In this document: piece by piece, positions 19,416 through 28,173 of the stretch
Layout of the letters: every line of letters begins with the position of its first letter
Numbering within the stretch: the first letter of the stretch is position 1
Assembly (NCBI GenBank): GCA_903845065.1
Contig: CAIMWH010000152.1
Span: 1-51,297, forward strand
Length of the DNA: 51,297 nucleotides
From: an uncultured Rhodospirillales bacterium
Lineage (GTDB): Bacteria; Pseudomonadota; Alphaproteobacteria; Acetobacterales; Acetobacteraceae
Reading direction: 5' to 3'
Notes under the pieces: model-generated
What the model saw: the letters and a program-made list of their open reading frames with translations, nothing else
Told to the model about the DNA's origin: nothing
Database searches by the model: none
Position numbers and translations under genes: made by a program

Positions 19416-21671
19416 TCAGGCCCCTGGTGGCGCGGCCGCGGGCCGTGCCACCAGGTTGGCAAGCAGCCGGAAGGCGCCCGGCACCAGCGCGCTGAACTGA
19501 TGGTGCAACGCCAGGGCGACATGCACATGCCGCCCCTTCCCCACCGCCGCCGCCAGCAGTGCGCCTTGCATCGGCGCCTCGCCGGGGTCGGACAGTTCGA
19601 GCAGCGCGGCATAGGCCGGGTCCCACGAACGGGCGAAATACAAGCCGCGTTCGCGCACCCAGCCCTCCCAGTCCGCCGCGCCGATGGTGTTGGGATGGTT
19701 CAGCAGCGGATGGCCGGGGAGGAGCACGCCCACCGGCGCCGACGGATCGGTCACCCGCCAGCGCAATGACGGGCTGCCGATGGTGATCGGCAGCGGCGGC
19801 GTGCGCCCCTCGTCCCAGCCATCCCCGGGCCGGTGATACAGCGTCACCAGCGAACCGCCCGCCGCCACCCACGCCATCAGCCGGTCAGGCTGGACACGCC
19901 GCTGCCCGAAGCCGAATACCCCCACCAGTAGCACGTCGAACCGCCCCAGATCGCCGCCCGCCAGCGTGGCGTCATCCACCGCCACGGCATTGATATCGAG
20001 TTGCCGCAACCACCCCAGCGTCTCATCCGCCTCCCCCGCGATCACCCCCACGCGCGCCGCGCCATCGATGGCAACCGGCACCCGCAACACCCGCGCCACC
20101 GCCGGCTCGACGATGGCCACCTCCCCCGCCGGCGCCCCGCGCAGCCACGCCAGCCGCACCCCGCCCGCCGCCAGATCATGCCGGCCGGGCGAAACGGCGA
20201 GTTCGTACCCCGCCGCGTCACGTCGCAGCACCGGCCACCCATCCGGCGGCGCCACCCCGTCCAGCGCCACCACCACCGGCGCCGCGCTGTCCACCCGCCG
20301 CACCACCGCGCCCGGTGCCACCGCGACATCCACCAGCGGCGCCACGGTCAACCGCCCCGGCGGATCGCACGCCAGTACCCACGCGCTGCCTTGATGCGTC
20401 CAAAGTAGCGCCGCCCCGACCGGCTCATTGCCCCCCAGCGGATCGAACCCGTCGCGCAGCGTGCCCATCGGCGCCGCATCGCGCGGCACCTCGATTGCGA
20501 ACCTCTCGCCATCCAGCCGCTGCGCCCGCCACCCCGCCGGCACGCGCGGTTCCACCACCGCGCCCCCAACCGCCCGGATCGACAGCACCGCCCGCTCCCC
20601 GGCCCGCACCTGTGGCGGCGACAGCACCACCTCGGCGCCGATCCGCAACGCCACCGTCACCGCGGCCGATAGCTGCCGCCGCTTCAGCGCGATGCGCGGC
20701 GCGATCTCCGCCCGCACCACCGCGCCCTGCAACGCCGCCAACGCCCGATGCAGCGCCTCTGCTACCCCGCCCCGGTCCGGAAACGCCGCCAAGGCCGCCG
20801 CAATCGCCGCGTCCGCCACGCGCAACGCCGGCACGTCGGCCAGGTCGCCCAGTCGATGCGCCACCCCATCCAGCGGCGCCGCCGCATCCGGCACGCCGCG
20901 CAGCAGATGCAACGGGAATGGCCGCGACCCATCGGCGAGATCCCGCCCCATTCCCTGGCTCGCGTGCCACCGCCGGCTGCGCTCGCCCACCTGCGCCCAA
21001 CTCGCCCCCAGCGCGTCGCAACGCGCGCCAAGGTCCACCCGAACCGTCTCCGGCGGCGGCGGCACCTCGTCGTCATACGAGCCGCCCGCCCCGGAAAACG
21101 CCGGCAGATACAGCTTCGCCACCCGCCACGCCGGTAACCCGCCCCCGGCAAACCCCGCATCCGCCGCCAGTTCCACCGCCTCCAAGGTCGCCGCCGTCAT
21201 GGCGCGGTGATGCCCGTGCTGGCCGGGCACATCGAGGAACGTCGGTGACACTGCATCCGGCCGTTCGGTCCGGATCAACCGCACCAGGCGCTCCCGCAAA
21301 CGCTCCGCGCCCCAGCGCCGCAGCGTATCCTCGCCCGACTTGGAGAAACCAAAATCGAACACCGGATCATCCGCGCCATGCTCCGGCCCCGCCCCGATCC
21401 AGCGCAGCGCCAGCCCGATTTCGCCGGCCGCCCGCTCCATCTCCCGGCTGCGCAGCGCCGCCAGCAACCGCCCGCGCTCCGGCCCCAGCGCGTTCTGCCC
21501 GCCCTCGCCCCGCGTCGAGCACGCATAGACCGTGCGCACCCCGCGCCCGAGCGCCAGCCACGCGAGGAACCCGCTCCACTCGTCATCCGGATGCGCCCCG
21601 GTCATCAGCCAGCACGCCACCGAACGCAGCGGCTGCAGCGCCCGCCACAGGGCCTCATTGTTGCCGGTCAT
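19416..21671 (-). CDS. Large PIG-L (LmbE-like) family deacetylase
   Basis: Zinc-dependent N-deacetylases of this family act on N-acetylglucosaminyl and related conjugates. The N-terminal domain has TGAHPDDE with ligands at about His27 and Asp30, and the third ligand in GQHGHHRAMT near residue 150. Residues about 350-751 form a long beta-rich extension ending in a flavodoxin/ThuA-like stretch (RFDVLLVGVFGFGQ, GGSLVTLYHRP). The 751-residue length is far above the ~250 of simple PIG-L enzymes. ATG 21671 is preceded by GGAG at about 7 nt; the longer frame overlaps the divergent ABC operon. No export signal is seen. Confidence 0.85.
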   Translation of the reverse strand: MTGNNEALWRALQPLRSVACWLMTGAHPDDEWSGFLAWLALGRGVRTVYACSTRGEGGQNALGPERGRLLAALRSREMERAAGEIGLALRWIGAGPEHGADDPVFDFGFSKSGEDTLRRWGAERLRERLVRLIRTERPDAVSPTFLDVPGQHGHHRAMTAATLEAVELAADAGFAGGGLPAWRVAKLYLPAFSGAGGSYDDEVPPPPETVRVDLGARCDALGASWAQVGERSRRWHASQGMGRDLADGSRPFPLHLLRGVPDAAAPLDGVAHRLGDLADVPALRVADAAIAAALAAFPDRGGVAEALHRALAALQGAVVRAEIAPRIALKRRQLSAAVTVALRIGAEVVLSPPQVRAGERAVLSIRAVGGAVVEPRVPAGWRAQRLDGERFAIEVPRDAAPMGTLRDGFDPLGGNEPVGAALLWTHQGSAWVLACDPPGRLTVAPLVDVAVAPGAVVRRVDSAAPVVVALDGVAPPDGWPVLRRDAAGYELAVSPGRHDLAAGGVRLAWLRGAPAGEVAIVEPAVARVLRVPVAIDGAARVGVIAGEADETLGWLRQLDINAVAVDDATLAGGDLGRFDVLLVGVFGFGQRRVQPDRLMAWVAAGGSLVTLYHRPGDGWDEGRTPPLPITIGSPSLRWRVTDPSAPVGVLLPGHPLLNHPNTIGAADWEGWVRERGLYFARSWDPAYAALLELSDPGEAPMQGALLAAAVGKGRHVHVALALHHQFSALVPGAFRLLANLVARPAAAPPGA
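19423..19455. terminator. Long hairpin at convergent gene ends
   Basis: CCTGGTGGC (19423-19431) pairs with GCCACCAGG (19447-19455), and CGGCC/GGCCG extends the stem inside. It lies just past the plus-strand binding-protein stop, within the 3' end of the deacetylase gene. It could end transcription from the left. No T run. Confidence 0.4.
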
Positions 21672-21768
21672 CACATTCTCCGCCCGCTCACGTTGACTTC
21701 GCTCGTGGCATTTCCGACCCTGCCGTGCAATCTGCGACATCGGCCACCCCGGCCAGGAGGAAACCCGC

Positions 21769-23043
21769 ATGCCCAAGCTGTCCCGAAGCGCGTCCCTGCT
21801 GCGCGGCCTCTGCGGTCTCGCCTGCGGCGTGGCCCTCACCGTCGGCATGGCCCGCCACGCCGCCGCCGTCGAGATCGAATACTGGCAATACACCTTCAAG
21901 CAGCGCGTCGAGGCGATGGATGCCCTGATTGCCCAGTTCCAGAAGGCCAATCCGGACATCACGGTCAAGCACGTCAACGTGCCCTACGACAACTACCGCA
22001 CCCGCATCGCCGCCGCCATTCCGGCCGGCGAGGGCCCGGACGTGACGCAGCTGTTCTACGGCTGGCTCGATGACTACATCGGCGCCAATCTGCTGCAACC
22101 GCTCCCCCCCGCCAGCTTCGACACCGCCGCCATCGACCGGGACTTCTTCCCCTTCGTGCAGGGCATGAAGGTGGAGGGCAAGTACTATGCGCTGCCCACC
22201 GCCGTGCGCTCGCTCGCCCTGTTCTGGAACCGCAAGGTGTTCAAGGACGCCGGGCTCGACCCCGAGAAGCCCCCCGCCACCCTGGCCGAACTGGTCGACA
22301 TCGCCAAGAAAACCACCAAGCGCGATGCGTCGGGCAACCTGCTCACCGCCGGTATCGCGCTCGATACCGCAGGGCAGGATGTGCAGTGGATCCGCCAGGT
22401 GCTGGTCAATGAATTCGGCGGCGCCCCCTACAGCGCCGATCGCCGCAAGGTCACCTACAACAGCCCCGCCGGCATCGCCGCCGTGCAGTGGTATGTCGAC
22501 CTGATCACCAAGGAGAAGGTGAGCGAACTCGGCTTCCTCACCGATGGCGTCACCGCCTTCCGCTCCGGCCGCGCCGCGATGACCATCGACGGCTCCTTCC
22601 GCCTCGGCGCCTTCGATGGCCAGAAGGGCCTCGACTACGGCGTGACCGAACTGCCCGGCCGTGACGGCGTGCGCTCGAACTTCGCCTCCTACTGGGTGAA
22701 CGGCATCACCGCGAAGGCCAAGGGCGAGAAGCTGGCGGCGGCGGCGAAATTCCTCGCCTTCATCACCACCCCCGCCGCGATGCAACTCTGGATGGAAACC
22801 GTGGGCGAACTCCCCGCCCGCGTGGCCATCGCGCAGACCGACGCGGTGAAGAACCACCCGAAATACGGACCCTTCGTGCGCGGCCTGTCCTACGCGGTAG
22901 CCACCGACTTCGTGGACGAAACCATCCAGCGCAAGGTGATGATGGACCTCATCGACACCGTGCTGCTCAAGAAAACCCCGGTGGCCGAAGCCGTGGCCGC
23001 CGCCGCCAGCGAGGAGCAGAAGGTGCTGGATACCCGCAAGTAG
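21769..23043 (+). CDS. ABC transporter substrate-binding protein, sugar type (family 1)
   Basis: A 424-residue receptor with a Sec signal (cleavage probably near AAA-VEIEYWQY). Family 1 features: IEYWQYTFKQRVEAMDALIAQF-type start, AIPAGEGPDVTQLFYG, YYALPTAVRSLALFWN and KFLAFITTPAAMQLW. Strong AGGAGG before the ATG. It opens the operon with two permeases, a lyase and an ATPase. It is clearly paralogous to the receptor at 28174-29439 (both start IEYWQY and share the AVPAGEGPDV, ALPTAVRS, NYASYWVN and YATDFVDE blocks). Confidence 0.93.
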   Translation: MPKLSRSASLLRGLCGLACGVALTVGMARHAAAVEIEYWQYTFKQRVEAMDALIAQFQKANPDITVKHVNVPYDNYRTRIAAAIPAGEGPDVTQLFYGWLDDYIGANLLQPLPPASFDTAAIDRDFFPFVQGMKVEGKYYALPTAVRSLALFWNRKVFKDAGLDPEKPPATLAELVDIAKKTTKRDASGNLLTAGIALDTAGQDVQWIRQVLVNEFGGAPYSADRRKVTYNSPAGIAAVQWYVDLITKEKVSELGFLTDGVTAFRSGRAAMTIDGSFRLGAFDGQKGLDYGVTELPGRDGVRSNFASYWVNGITAKAKGEKLAAAAKFLAFITTPAAMQLWMETVGELPARVAIAQTDAVKNHPKYGPFVRGLSYAVATDFVDETIQRKVMMDLIDTVLLKKTPVAEAVAAAASEEQKVLDTRK

Positions 23044-23044
23044 C

Positions 23045-23944
23045 ATGCAAGGCTGGTTTAGCGGCCTGACCCTCGCCAGAAAGCAGGCCGTCTGGGCCTG
23101 GGTCTTCCTGGCGGTGCCGCTGGCCTTCTTCACGCTGGTGCGATTCTGGCCGGCGCTGGATGCCTTCGCGCTGTCGCTCTCGCGTTGGAACCTGGTCGGC
23201 CCGCGCAAATACGTCGGGCTGGCCAACTACGAGCGCATGGCGGCCGATCCGGTGTTCTGGCAGGTGTTGGGCAACACCTTCGAATATCTTCTGCTCGGCC
23301 TGCCCGCGAGCCTGCTGCTCGCCTTCCTGGTTGCCTTCCATCTCGATCGTATCCAGACCGGCCAGGGCCTGCTCCGCGCGCTGTATTTCCTGCCGCATTT
23401 GACCACCGCCACCGCGATGGCCTGGGTGTGGCGCTGGTTCTACCAGCCGCCGCCGGTGGGGCTGCTGAATGCCTGGCTCACCGCCCTCGGCTTCGCCCAG
23501 CAGCCGTTCCTGCGCTCCACCACCCAGGCGCTGCCCGCCGTGCTGGTGCCGGCGATCTGGGCGGCGCTCGGCTTCCAGGTGGTGATCTTCATGGCCGGCC
23601 TCAAAGCCATCCCGCGCAGCTACTACGAAGCCGCCGAGATCGACGGCGCCGGGTCCTGGCAGATCCTGCGCGAAATCACCCTGCCGCTGTTGCTGCCCAG
23701 CCTGGTGTTCCTCTTCATCACCACCTCCATCGGCCTGCTGCGCATATTCGATCTCGTCTACAACATCACTGCCGGCGGCGAGGGCGGCCCGCTGAACGCG
23801 ACGAAGCCGCTGGTGCTCTCGATCTATCAGAGCGCCTTCGGCCGGATGGACATGGGCTATGCCTCCGCCCAAACGGTAGTGCTGTTCGTCATCCTGCTGG
23901 CCCTCTCGCTGCTGCAAATGCGCCTGCTGCGGTCCCGCCCATGA
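23045..23944 (+). CDS. ABC transporter permease, MalF/UgpA type
   Basis: A 299-residue inner-membrane protein with about six helices. The EAA loop reads YEAAEIDGAGSWQILREITLPLL. It begins 1 nt after the receptor stop, and its TGA overlaps the ATG of the next permease, so the operon is tightly coupled. It would form a heterodimer channel with the next gene. Confidence 0.93.
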   Translation: MQGWFSGLTLARKQAVWAWVFLAVPLAFFTLVRFWPALDAFALSLSRWNLVGPRKYVGLANYERMAADPVFWQVLGNTFEYLLLGLPASLLLAFLVAFHLDRIQTGQGLLRALYFLPHLTTATAMAWVWRWFYQPPPVGLLNAWLTALGFAQQPFLRSTTQALPAVLVPAIWAALGFQVVIFMAGLKAIPRSYYEAAEIDGAGSWQILREITLPLLLPSLVFLFITTSIGLLRIFDLVYNITAGGEGGPLNATKPLVLSIYQSAFGRMDMGYASAQTVVLFVILLALSLLQMRLLRSRP

Positions 23945-24759
23945 AGATCATCCGCCCCGGCCGAATCGCCGCCTTCACCGTGCTGTTCCTCGGCGGGCTC
24001 GTCATGATCACGCCGCTGCTGTTCATGCTCGCCACCTCGCTCAAAACCGGCGGCGAGGTCTACGAACTCGCCTTCCTGCCGCGCGAACCGACGCTGGACA
24101 ACTACCTCGAAATCCTTACCCACTCCCGCTTCGGCCGCTGGTTCGCCGTCTCCCTCACGGTCGCCACCATCTCCACCCTCTCGGTGCTCTTTTTTGACAG
24201 CCTGATCGGCTACACCCTGGCGAAATTCCGCTTCCGCGGCCGCGGCATCGTGTTCGTTGCCATCCTCTCCACCCTGATGATCCCCACCGAGATGCTGGTC
24301 ATCCCCTGGTATGTGATGGCGAAATCCATGGGCTGGCTCGATACCATGTGGGGCATCATGTTCCCCGGCATGATGAGCGGCTTCGGCGTGTTCCTGATGC
24401 GCCAGTTCTTCCTCGGCGTGCCCGACGAACTGATCGACGCCGCCCGCATCGACGGCCTCAACGAATTCCAGATCTTCTGGCAGGTGGCCCTCCCATTGGT
24501 CGCCCCCGCCCTCTCGGCGCTCGCCATCTTCGCCTTCCTCGGCAACTGGACCGCCTTCCTCTGGCCACTCATCGTCACCACCAGCCCGGGCCTCTACACC
24601 GTGCCGGTGGGCCTGGCCTCGCTGTCCGGCGAGTTCCAGACGGACTGGGAGATGATCATGACCGGCGCCAGCATCGCCACCATCCCCACGCTGCTGGTCT
24701 TCATCGTCCTGCAACGCAACATCATCAACGGCATCATGCTGACCGGCTTGAAGGGCTGA
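23941..24759 (+). CDS. ABC transporter permease, MalG/UgpE type
   Basis: 272 residues, about six membrane helices. The EAA motif is in DELIDAARIDGLNEFQIFWQ. The start ATG overlaps the previous TGA; the longer frame is not needed. It is the second half of the import channel and is followed after 2 nt by the lyase gene. Confidence 0.93.
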   Translation: MKIIRPGRIAAFTVLFLGGLVMITPLLFMLATSLKTGGEVYELAFLPREPTLDNYLEILTHSRFGRWFAVSLTVATISTLSVLFFDSLIGYTLAKFRFRGRGIVFVAILSTLMIPTEMLVIPWYVMAKSMGWLDTMWGIMFPGMMSGFGVFLMRQFFLGVPDELIDAARIDGLNEFQIFWQVALPLVAPALSALAIFAFLGNWTAFLWPLIVTTSPGLYTVPVGLASLSGEFQTDWEMIMTGASIATIPTLLVFIVLQRNIINGIMLTGLKG

Positions 24760-24761
24760 CC

Positions 24762-26243
24762 ATGCGCGATTTCTCCACATTCCCCGCGCCCGAATACAAG
24801 GACACCGTGCTCGCGCCGCTGTTCGAGGGCTTCAAGCGCCACCATCGGGACCACCTGATGGCCATCCACCACGCCCACGGCGTCATGCTCGCCGAGCGCG
24901 GCCTGCTCAAGCCCGACGAACTGCGCGCCATTCTCGCCGCCCTGCATGACGCCACCGCTACCCTTGATCCCGCCACCCTCACCTACACCGGCGAGCATGA
25001 GGACTATTTCTTCTGGCTCGAATCCCAACTCCGCGCCCGCCTCGGCCCCGACCTCGCGGGCCGCCTGCACACCGGGCGTAGCCGCAACGATATCGACCAC
25101 ACCATCTTCAAGATGTCGCTGCGCACCCGCCTGCTCGCGCTCATCGCCCGCCTCGAAACCCTGCTCGCCACCCTCCTCGCCCGCGCAACCGAGGGCGCCG
25201 CCACCCTCGTCGTCGCCTACACCCACGGCCAACCGGCCCAGCCCACCACCTTCGGCCATTATTTGGGCGCGCTGATCGAGATGCTCCTGCGCGATGCCAC
25301 GCGCCTGCTCAACGCCATCCTCACCGTCGATCGCTGCAGTATGGGGGCGGCGGCCATCACCACTTCCGGCTTCGGGCTCGATCGTGCCCGAGTAGCCGAT
25401 CTGCTCGGTTTCGCCGCCGTGCAGGAGAACGCCTACGGCTGCATCGCCGCCGTGGACTACCTCGCCGAACCCTACGCCGCCCTCAAGCTGCTCTGCCTCG
25501 GCCTCGGCCGCTTCGTGCAGGACCTCAATATCTGGACCGGCTTCGAGACCGCCCACCTCCAGGTGCCCGACGCCTTTGTGCAGATCAGCTCCATCATGCC
25601 GCAGAAGCGCAACCCGGTGCCGGTGGAGCATCTCCGCCTGCTCCTCTCGCTGGCCGCCGGCCGCGCCGACGCCATCCTGCTCACCCTGCACAACACCCCG
25701 TTCACCGACATGAATGACGCCGAGGGCGAGGTGCAATCCGCCGGCTACGAGGCGTTCGACACCGCCGAGCGCGCCCTCGTCCTGCTTGAAGCCTTCATGG
25801 CCGCCATCCAGGTCGACGAAACCAAGGTACGCCAGCACATCGCCGAAAGCTGCATCACCATCACCGAAGTGGCTGACTCGCTGGTGCGCGAGGAAGACAT
25901 TTCCTTCCGCCAGGCCCACGAAGTCGCCAGCCACCTCGCGCGCCGCATGATCGCCAATCGCGAAACCCTCGCCACCCTGCCGATCACAGCCTTCACCGCC
26001 GCCTTCGCCGAAGCCATCGGCCGCCCCCCCGCCATGGACGAAGCGCGCTTCCGCACCATCGGCACCCCCGAATACTTCGTCGCCGTGCGCACCATGACGG
26101 GCGGCCCCGCGGCCTCCGCCATGGCCGCCAGCCTCGCGCGCTACACCGCCGACCTCGCCGCCGTCAGCGCCACCCGCCGCGCCCACGAAGCCCGCGTGGC
26201 CGCCGCCGCCGCCGAACGCACCCGTCTCGTGACGCCCGCCTGA
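24762..26243 (+). CDS. Argininosuccinate lyase family enzyme encoded inside the ABC importer operon
   Basis: A 493-residue member of the fumarase/aspartase superfamily, ArgH branch. It shows HTGRSRNDID, the THGQPAQPTTFGHYL block and the mobile loop ISSIMPQKRNPVP, with the catalytic serine. These enzymes split a C-N bond with release of fumarate. Because it lies between permease and ATPase genes (2 nt after one, sharing one base with the other), it probably cleaves the imported solute rather than making arginine. Other ArgH-family enzymes act on aminopolycarboxylates such as EDDS, which is one possibility. A biosynthetic argH is expected elsewhere. Confidence 0.85.
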   Translation: MRDFSTFPAPEYKDTVLAPLFEGFKRHHRDHLMAIHHAHGVMLAERGLLKPDELRAILAALHDATATLDPATLTYTGEHEDYFFWLESQLRARLGPDLAGRLHTGRSRNDIDHTIFKMSLRTRLLALIARLETLLATLLARATEGAATLVVAYTHGQPAQPTTFGHYLGALIEMLLRDATRLLNAILTVDRCSMGAAAITTSGFGLDRARVADLLGFAAVQENAYGCIAAVDYLAEPYAALKLLCLGLGRFVQDLNIWTGFETAHLQVPDAFVQISSIMPQKRNPVPVEHLRLLLSLAAGRADAILLTLHNTPFTDMNDAEGEVQSAGYEAFDTAERALVLLEAFMAAIQVDETKVRQHIAESCITITEVADSLVREEDISFRQAHEVASHLARRMIANRETLATLPITAFTAAFAEAIGRPPAMDEARFRTIGTPEYFVAVRTMTGGPAASAMAASLARYTADLAAVSATRRAHEARVAAAAAERTRLVTPA

Positions 26244-27322
26244 TGGCAAGCGTCACGCTCCGCGGCATCCGCAAGGATTTCGGCCGCACCCAGGTCATCA
26301 AGGGGATCGACCTCGCCATCGAGGACAAGGAATTCGTCGTCTTCGTCGGCCCCTCCGGCTGCGGCAAGTCCACCCTGCTGCGCCTCATCGCCGGCCTGGA
26401 GGACGCCACCGCCGGCGACATCCTGATCGGCGGCCGCACGGTGAACACCGTAGCGCCGAAAGACCGCAACATCGCCATGGTGTTCCAGAACTACGCCCTC
26501 TACCCGCCCATGACGGTGGCGCGGAACTTGGGTTTCGGCCTGCGCGCCGCCCGCCTCCCCGCCGCCGAGATCGACCGCCGGGTGAACGAAGCCGCCGCCA
26601 TGCTCGGCCTCGAAACCCTCCTCGCCCGCCGCCCCGGCGAACTCTCCGGCGGCCAGCGCCAGCGCGTCGCCATGGGCCGCGCCTTGGTGCGCGATCCCCA
26701 GGTGTTCCTGTTCGACGAACCTCTCTCCAACCTCGATGCCCAGCTGCGCAACCAGGTCCGCACCGAAATCAAGAAGCTGCACCAGCAGATCCGCACCACC
26801 GCAATCTACGTCACCCACGACCAGGTGGAGGCGATGACGCTGGCCGACCGCATCGTCCTCCTGCGCGACGGGCGGATCGAACAGGTCGGCACGCCGACGG
26901 ACCTGTTCGAGCGCCCCGCCAACCGCTTCGTCGCCGGCTTCATCGGCTCGCCCGCGATGAATTTTTTCCCCGCCCGCCTCGATGGCGCCGAAATCGTGCT
27001 CCCCTGGATGCGCCTGCCCTGCCCGCCTTTCGCCACCGCCCCCACCGACGGCCGCATCACGCTCGGCATCCGCCCGGAGGACTTCCTCGCCGGCACCGAT
27101 ACCCACGCCGTCCCCGAGGCCTGCCGCTTCGAGGCGCAGGTCGGCGTGGTGGAACCGATGGGCTCCGAATCGCTGCTGGTCATCAACGCCGCCGGCACCG
27201 ACATCCAGGTCCGCCTCATCGGCCGCGCCTTCCCCCAGACCGGCAGCACCCTCGGTTTCGCCGTCAACCCCGCCGAACTGCACGTGTTTGACGCCGCCAC
27301 CGGAAATACCCTCAGGCGCTGA
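26243..27322 (+). CDS. ABC transporter ATP-binding protein, MalK/UgpC type
   Basis: 359 residues. Walker A GPSGCGKST (about 36-44), Q-loop VFQNYALYP, signature LSGGQRQRVAMGRAL, Walker B VFLFDEPLSNLD and switch THDQVEAM. The C-terminal part is a MalK-type regulatory (TOBE/OB) domain with ITLGIRPEDF. The ATG overlaps the lyase stop by one base. The 3' end overlaps the converging metallo-hydrolase gene by 11 nt. Confidence 0.95.
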   Translation: MASVTLRGIRKDFGRTQVIKGIDLAIEDKEFVVFVGPSGCGKSTLLRLIAGLEDATAGDILIGGRTVNTVAPKDRNIAMVFQNYALYPPMTVARNLGFGLRAARLPAAEIDRRVNEAAAMLGLETLLARRPGELSGGQRQRVAMGRALVRDPQVFLFDEPLSNLDAQLRNQVRTEIKKLHQQIRTTAIYVTHDQVEAMTLADRIVLLRDGRIEQVGTPTDLFERPANRFVAGFIGSPAMNFFPARLDGAEIVLPWMRLPCPPFATAPTDGRITLGIRPEDFLAGTDTHAVPEACRFEAQVGVVEPMGSESLLVINAAGTDIQVRLIGRAFPQTGSTLGFAVNPAELHVFDAATGNTLRR

Positions 27323-28100
27323 GCGGCTCGAACCCAGCCCCGATCCGCCCGAACACGTTCTCCGCGGTGAAGTGCCCGGCCGCCACCAGCCAGCCGTTCT
27401 CCCGCGCCAGCGCCGCGATCCGCCCCCGCGTCACCACCGCCGCCGCCTTGTCCATATCCGCGCGATGGCACCACTGCGGCACCGCGATCTGCGCCGGATT
27501 GTGCCAGGTATCCCCGGCGATCAGCAGCCCCTCCCCCACCAGCACCGCCTGGTGCCCCGGCGTATGGCCTGGCGCCGCGATCAACCGCACCCCCGGCAAA
27601 ACCTCCCTTTCCGCCATCACCAGCCGCCCCGCCGTCGCCAGCGGCGCGATGCACCGCCCGACCGCCTCGACATGATGCGCCAGCCCCGCCCCCGGCCCCG
27701 CCCAATGCGCCCACTCCGCCGCCGCCACATGAAACAGCGCATTGGGCAAATACGGCGCCCAGCCGACGTGATCGACATGCAGATGGGTAAACACCACCTC
27801 CGTCACCCGATCCAGCGACGACCCGGCCCGCGCCAACTCCCCCGGCAGATCGCCGAGCAAGCCAGGAAAGTACCCCACCTCCGGCCCCATCCCGCAATCC
27901 ACCAGCACATCGCCATTGCCGCCCCGCAGCAGGAACGGCCCGAACCTGGTGCGAAACTCCCCCCCGGAAAACCACCGCGCCGCCACCTCCGGATGCGCCG
28001 CCAAATCCGCCTCGGGAAACGAATACCCGCACGCCGCCGGTGCCGGCGCACAATCCGTCAGCGCCACCACCCGTATCCCCGCCACCTCGACCGATCGCAT
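27312..28100 (-). CDS. Metallo-beta-lactamase fold hydrolase
   Basis: 262 residues with the binuclear zinc motif FTHLHVDHVG, the third histidine in APGHTPGHQAV, and GLLIAGDTWHN. N-terminal MRSVEVAGIRVVALTD is a family-like start; the long upstream frame would overlap the divergent receptor gene and is rejected. AAGGG lies close before the ATG. It could be a lactonase or related hydrolase. It is encoded within the importer locus, opposite in strand, so a role in processing the imported compound is plausible but unproven. Confidence 0.88.
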   Translation of the reverse strand: MRSVEVAGIRVVALTDCAPAPAACGYSFPEADLAAHPEVAARWFSGGEFRTRFGPFLLRGGNGDVLVDCGMGPEVGYFPGLLGDLPGELARAGSSLDRVTEVVFTHLHVDHVGWAPYLPNALFHVAAAEWAHWAGPGAGLAHHVEAVGRCIAPLATAGRLVMAEREVLPGVRLIAAPGHTPGHQAVLVGEGLLIAGDTWHNPAQIAVPQWCHRADMDKAAAVVTRGRIAALARENGWLVAAGHFTAENVFGRIGAGFEPLSA

Positions 28101-28173
28101 TCCGCCCTTGCCCCGCCCGCCACTCCGACGCAGCATCCCCCCGCCACGCCGATCCGGGAAGAGAGAACCTGCC

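Noticed and set aside
24762-26243. Calling this gene argH
   Set aside because: The position inside an ABC importer operon suggests a catabolic paralogue; no arginine genes are nearby, so I leave the symbol blank.
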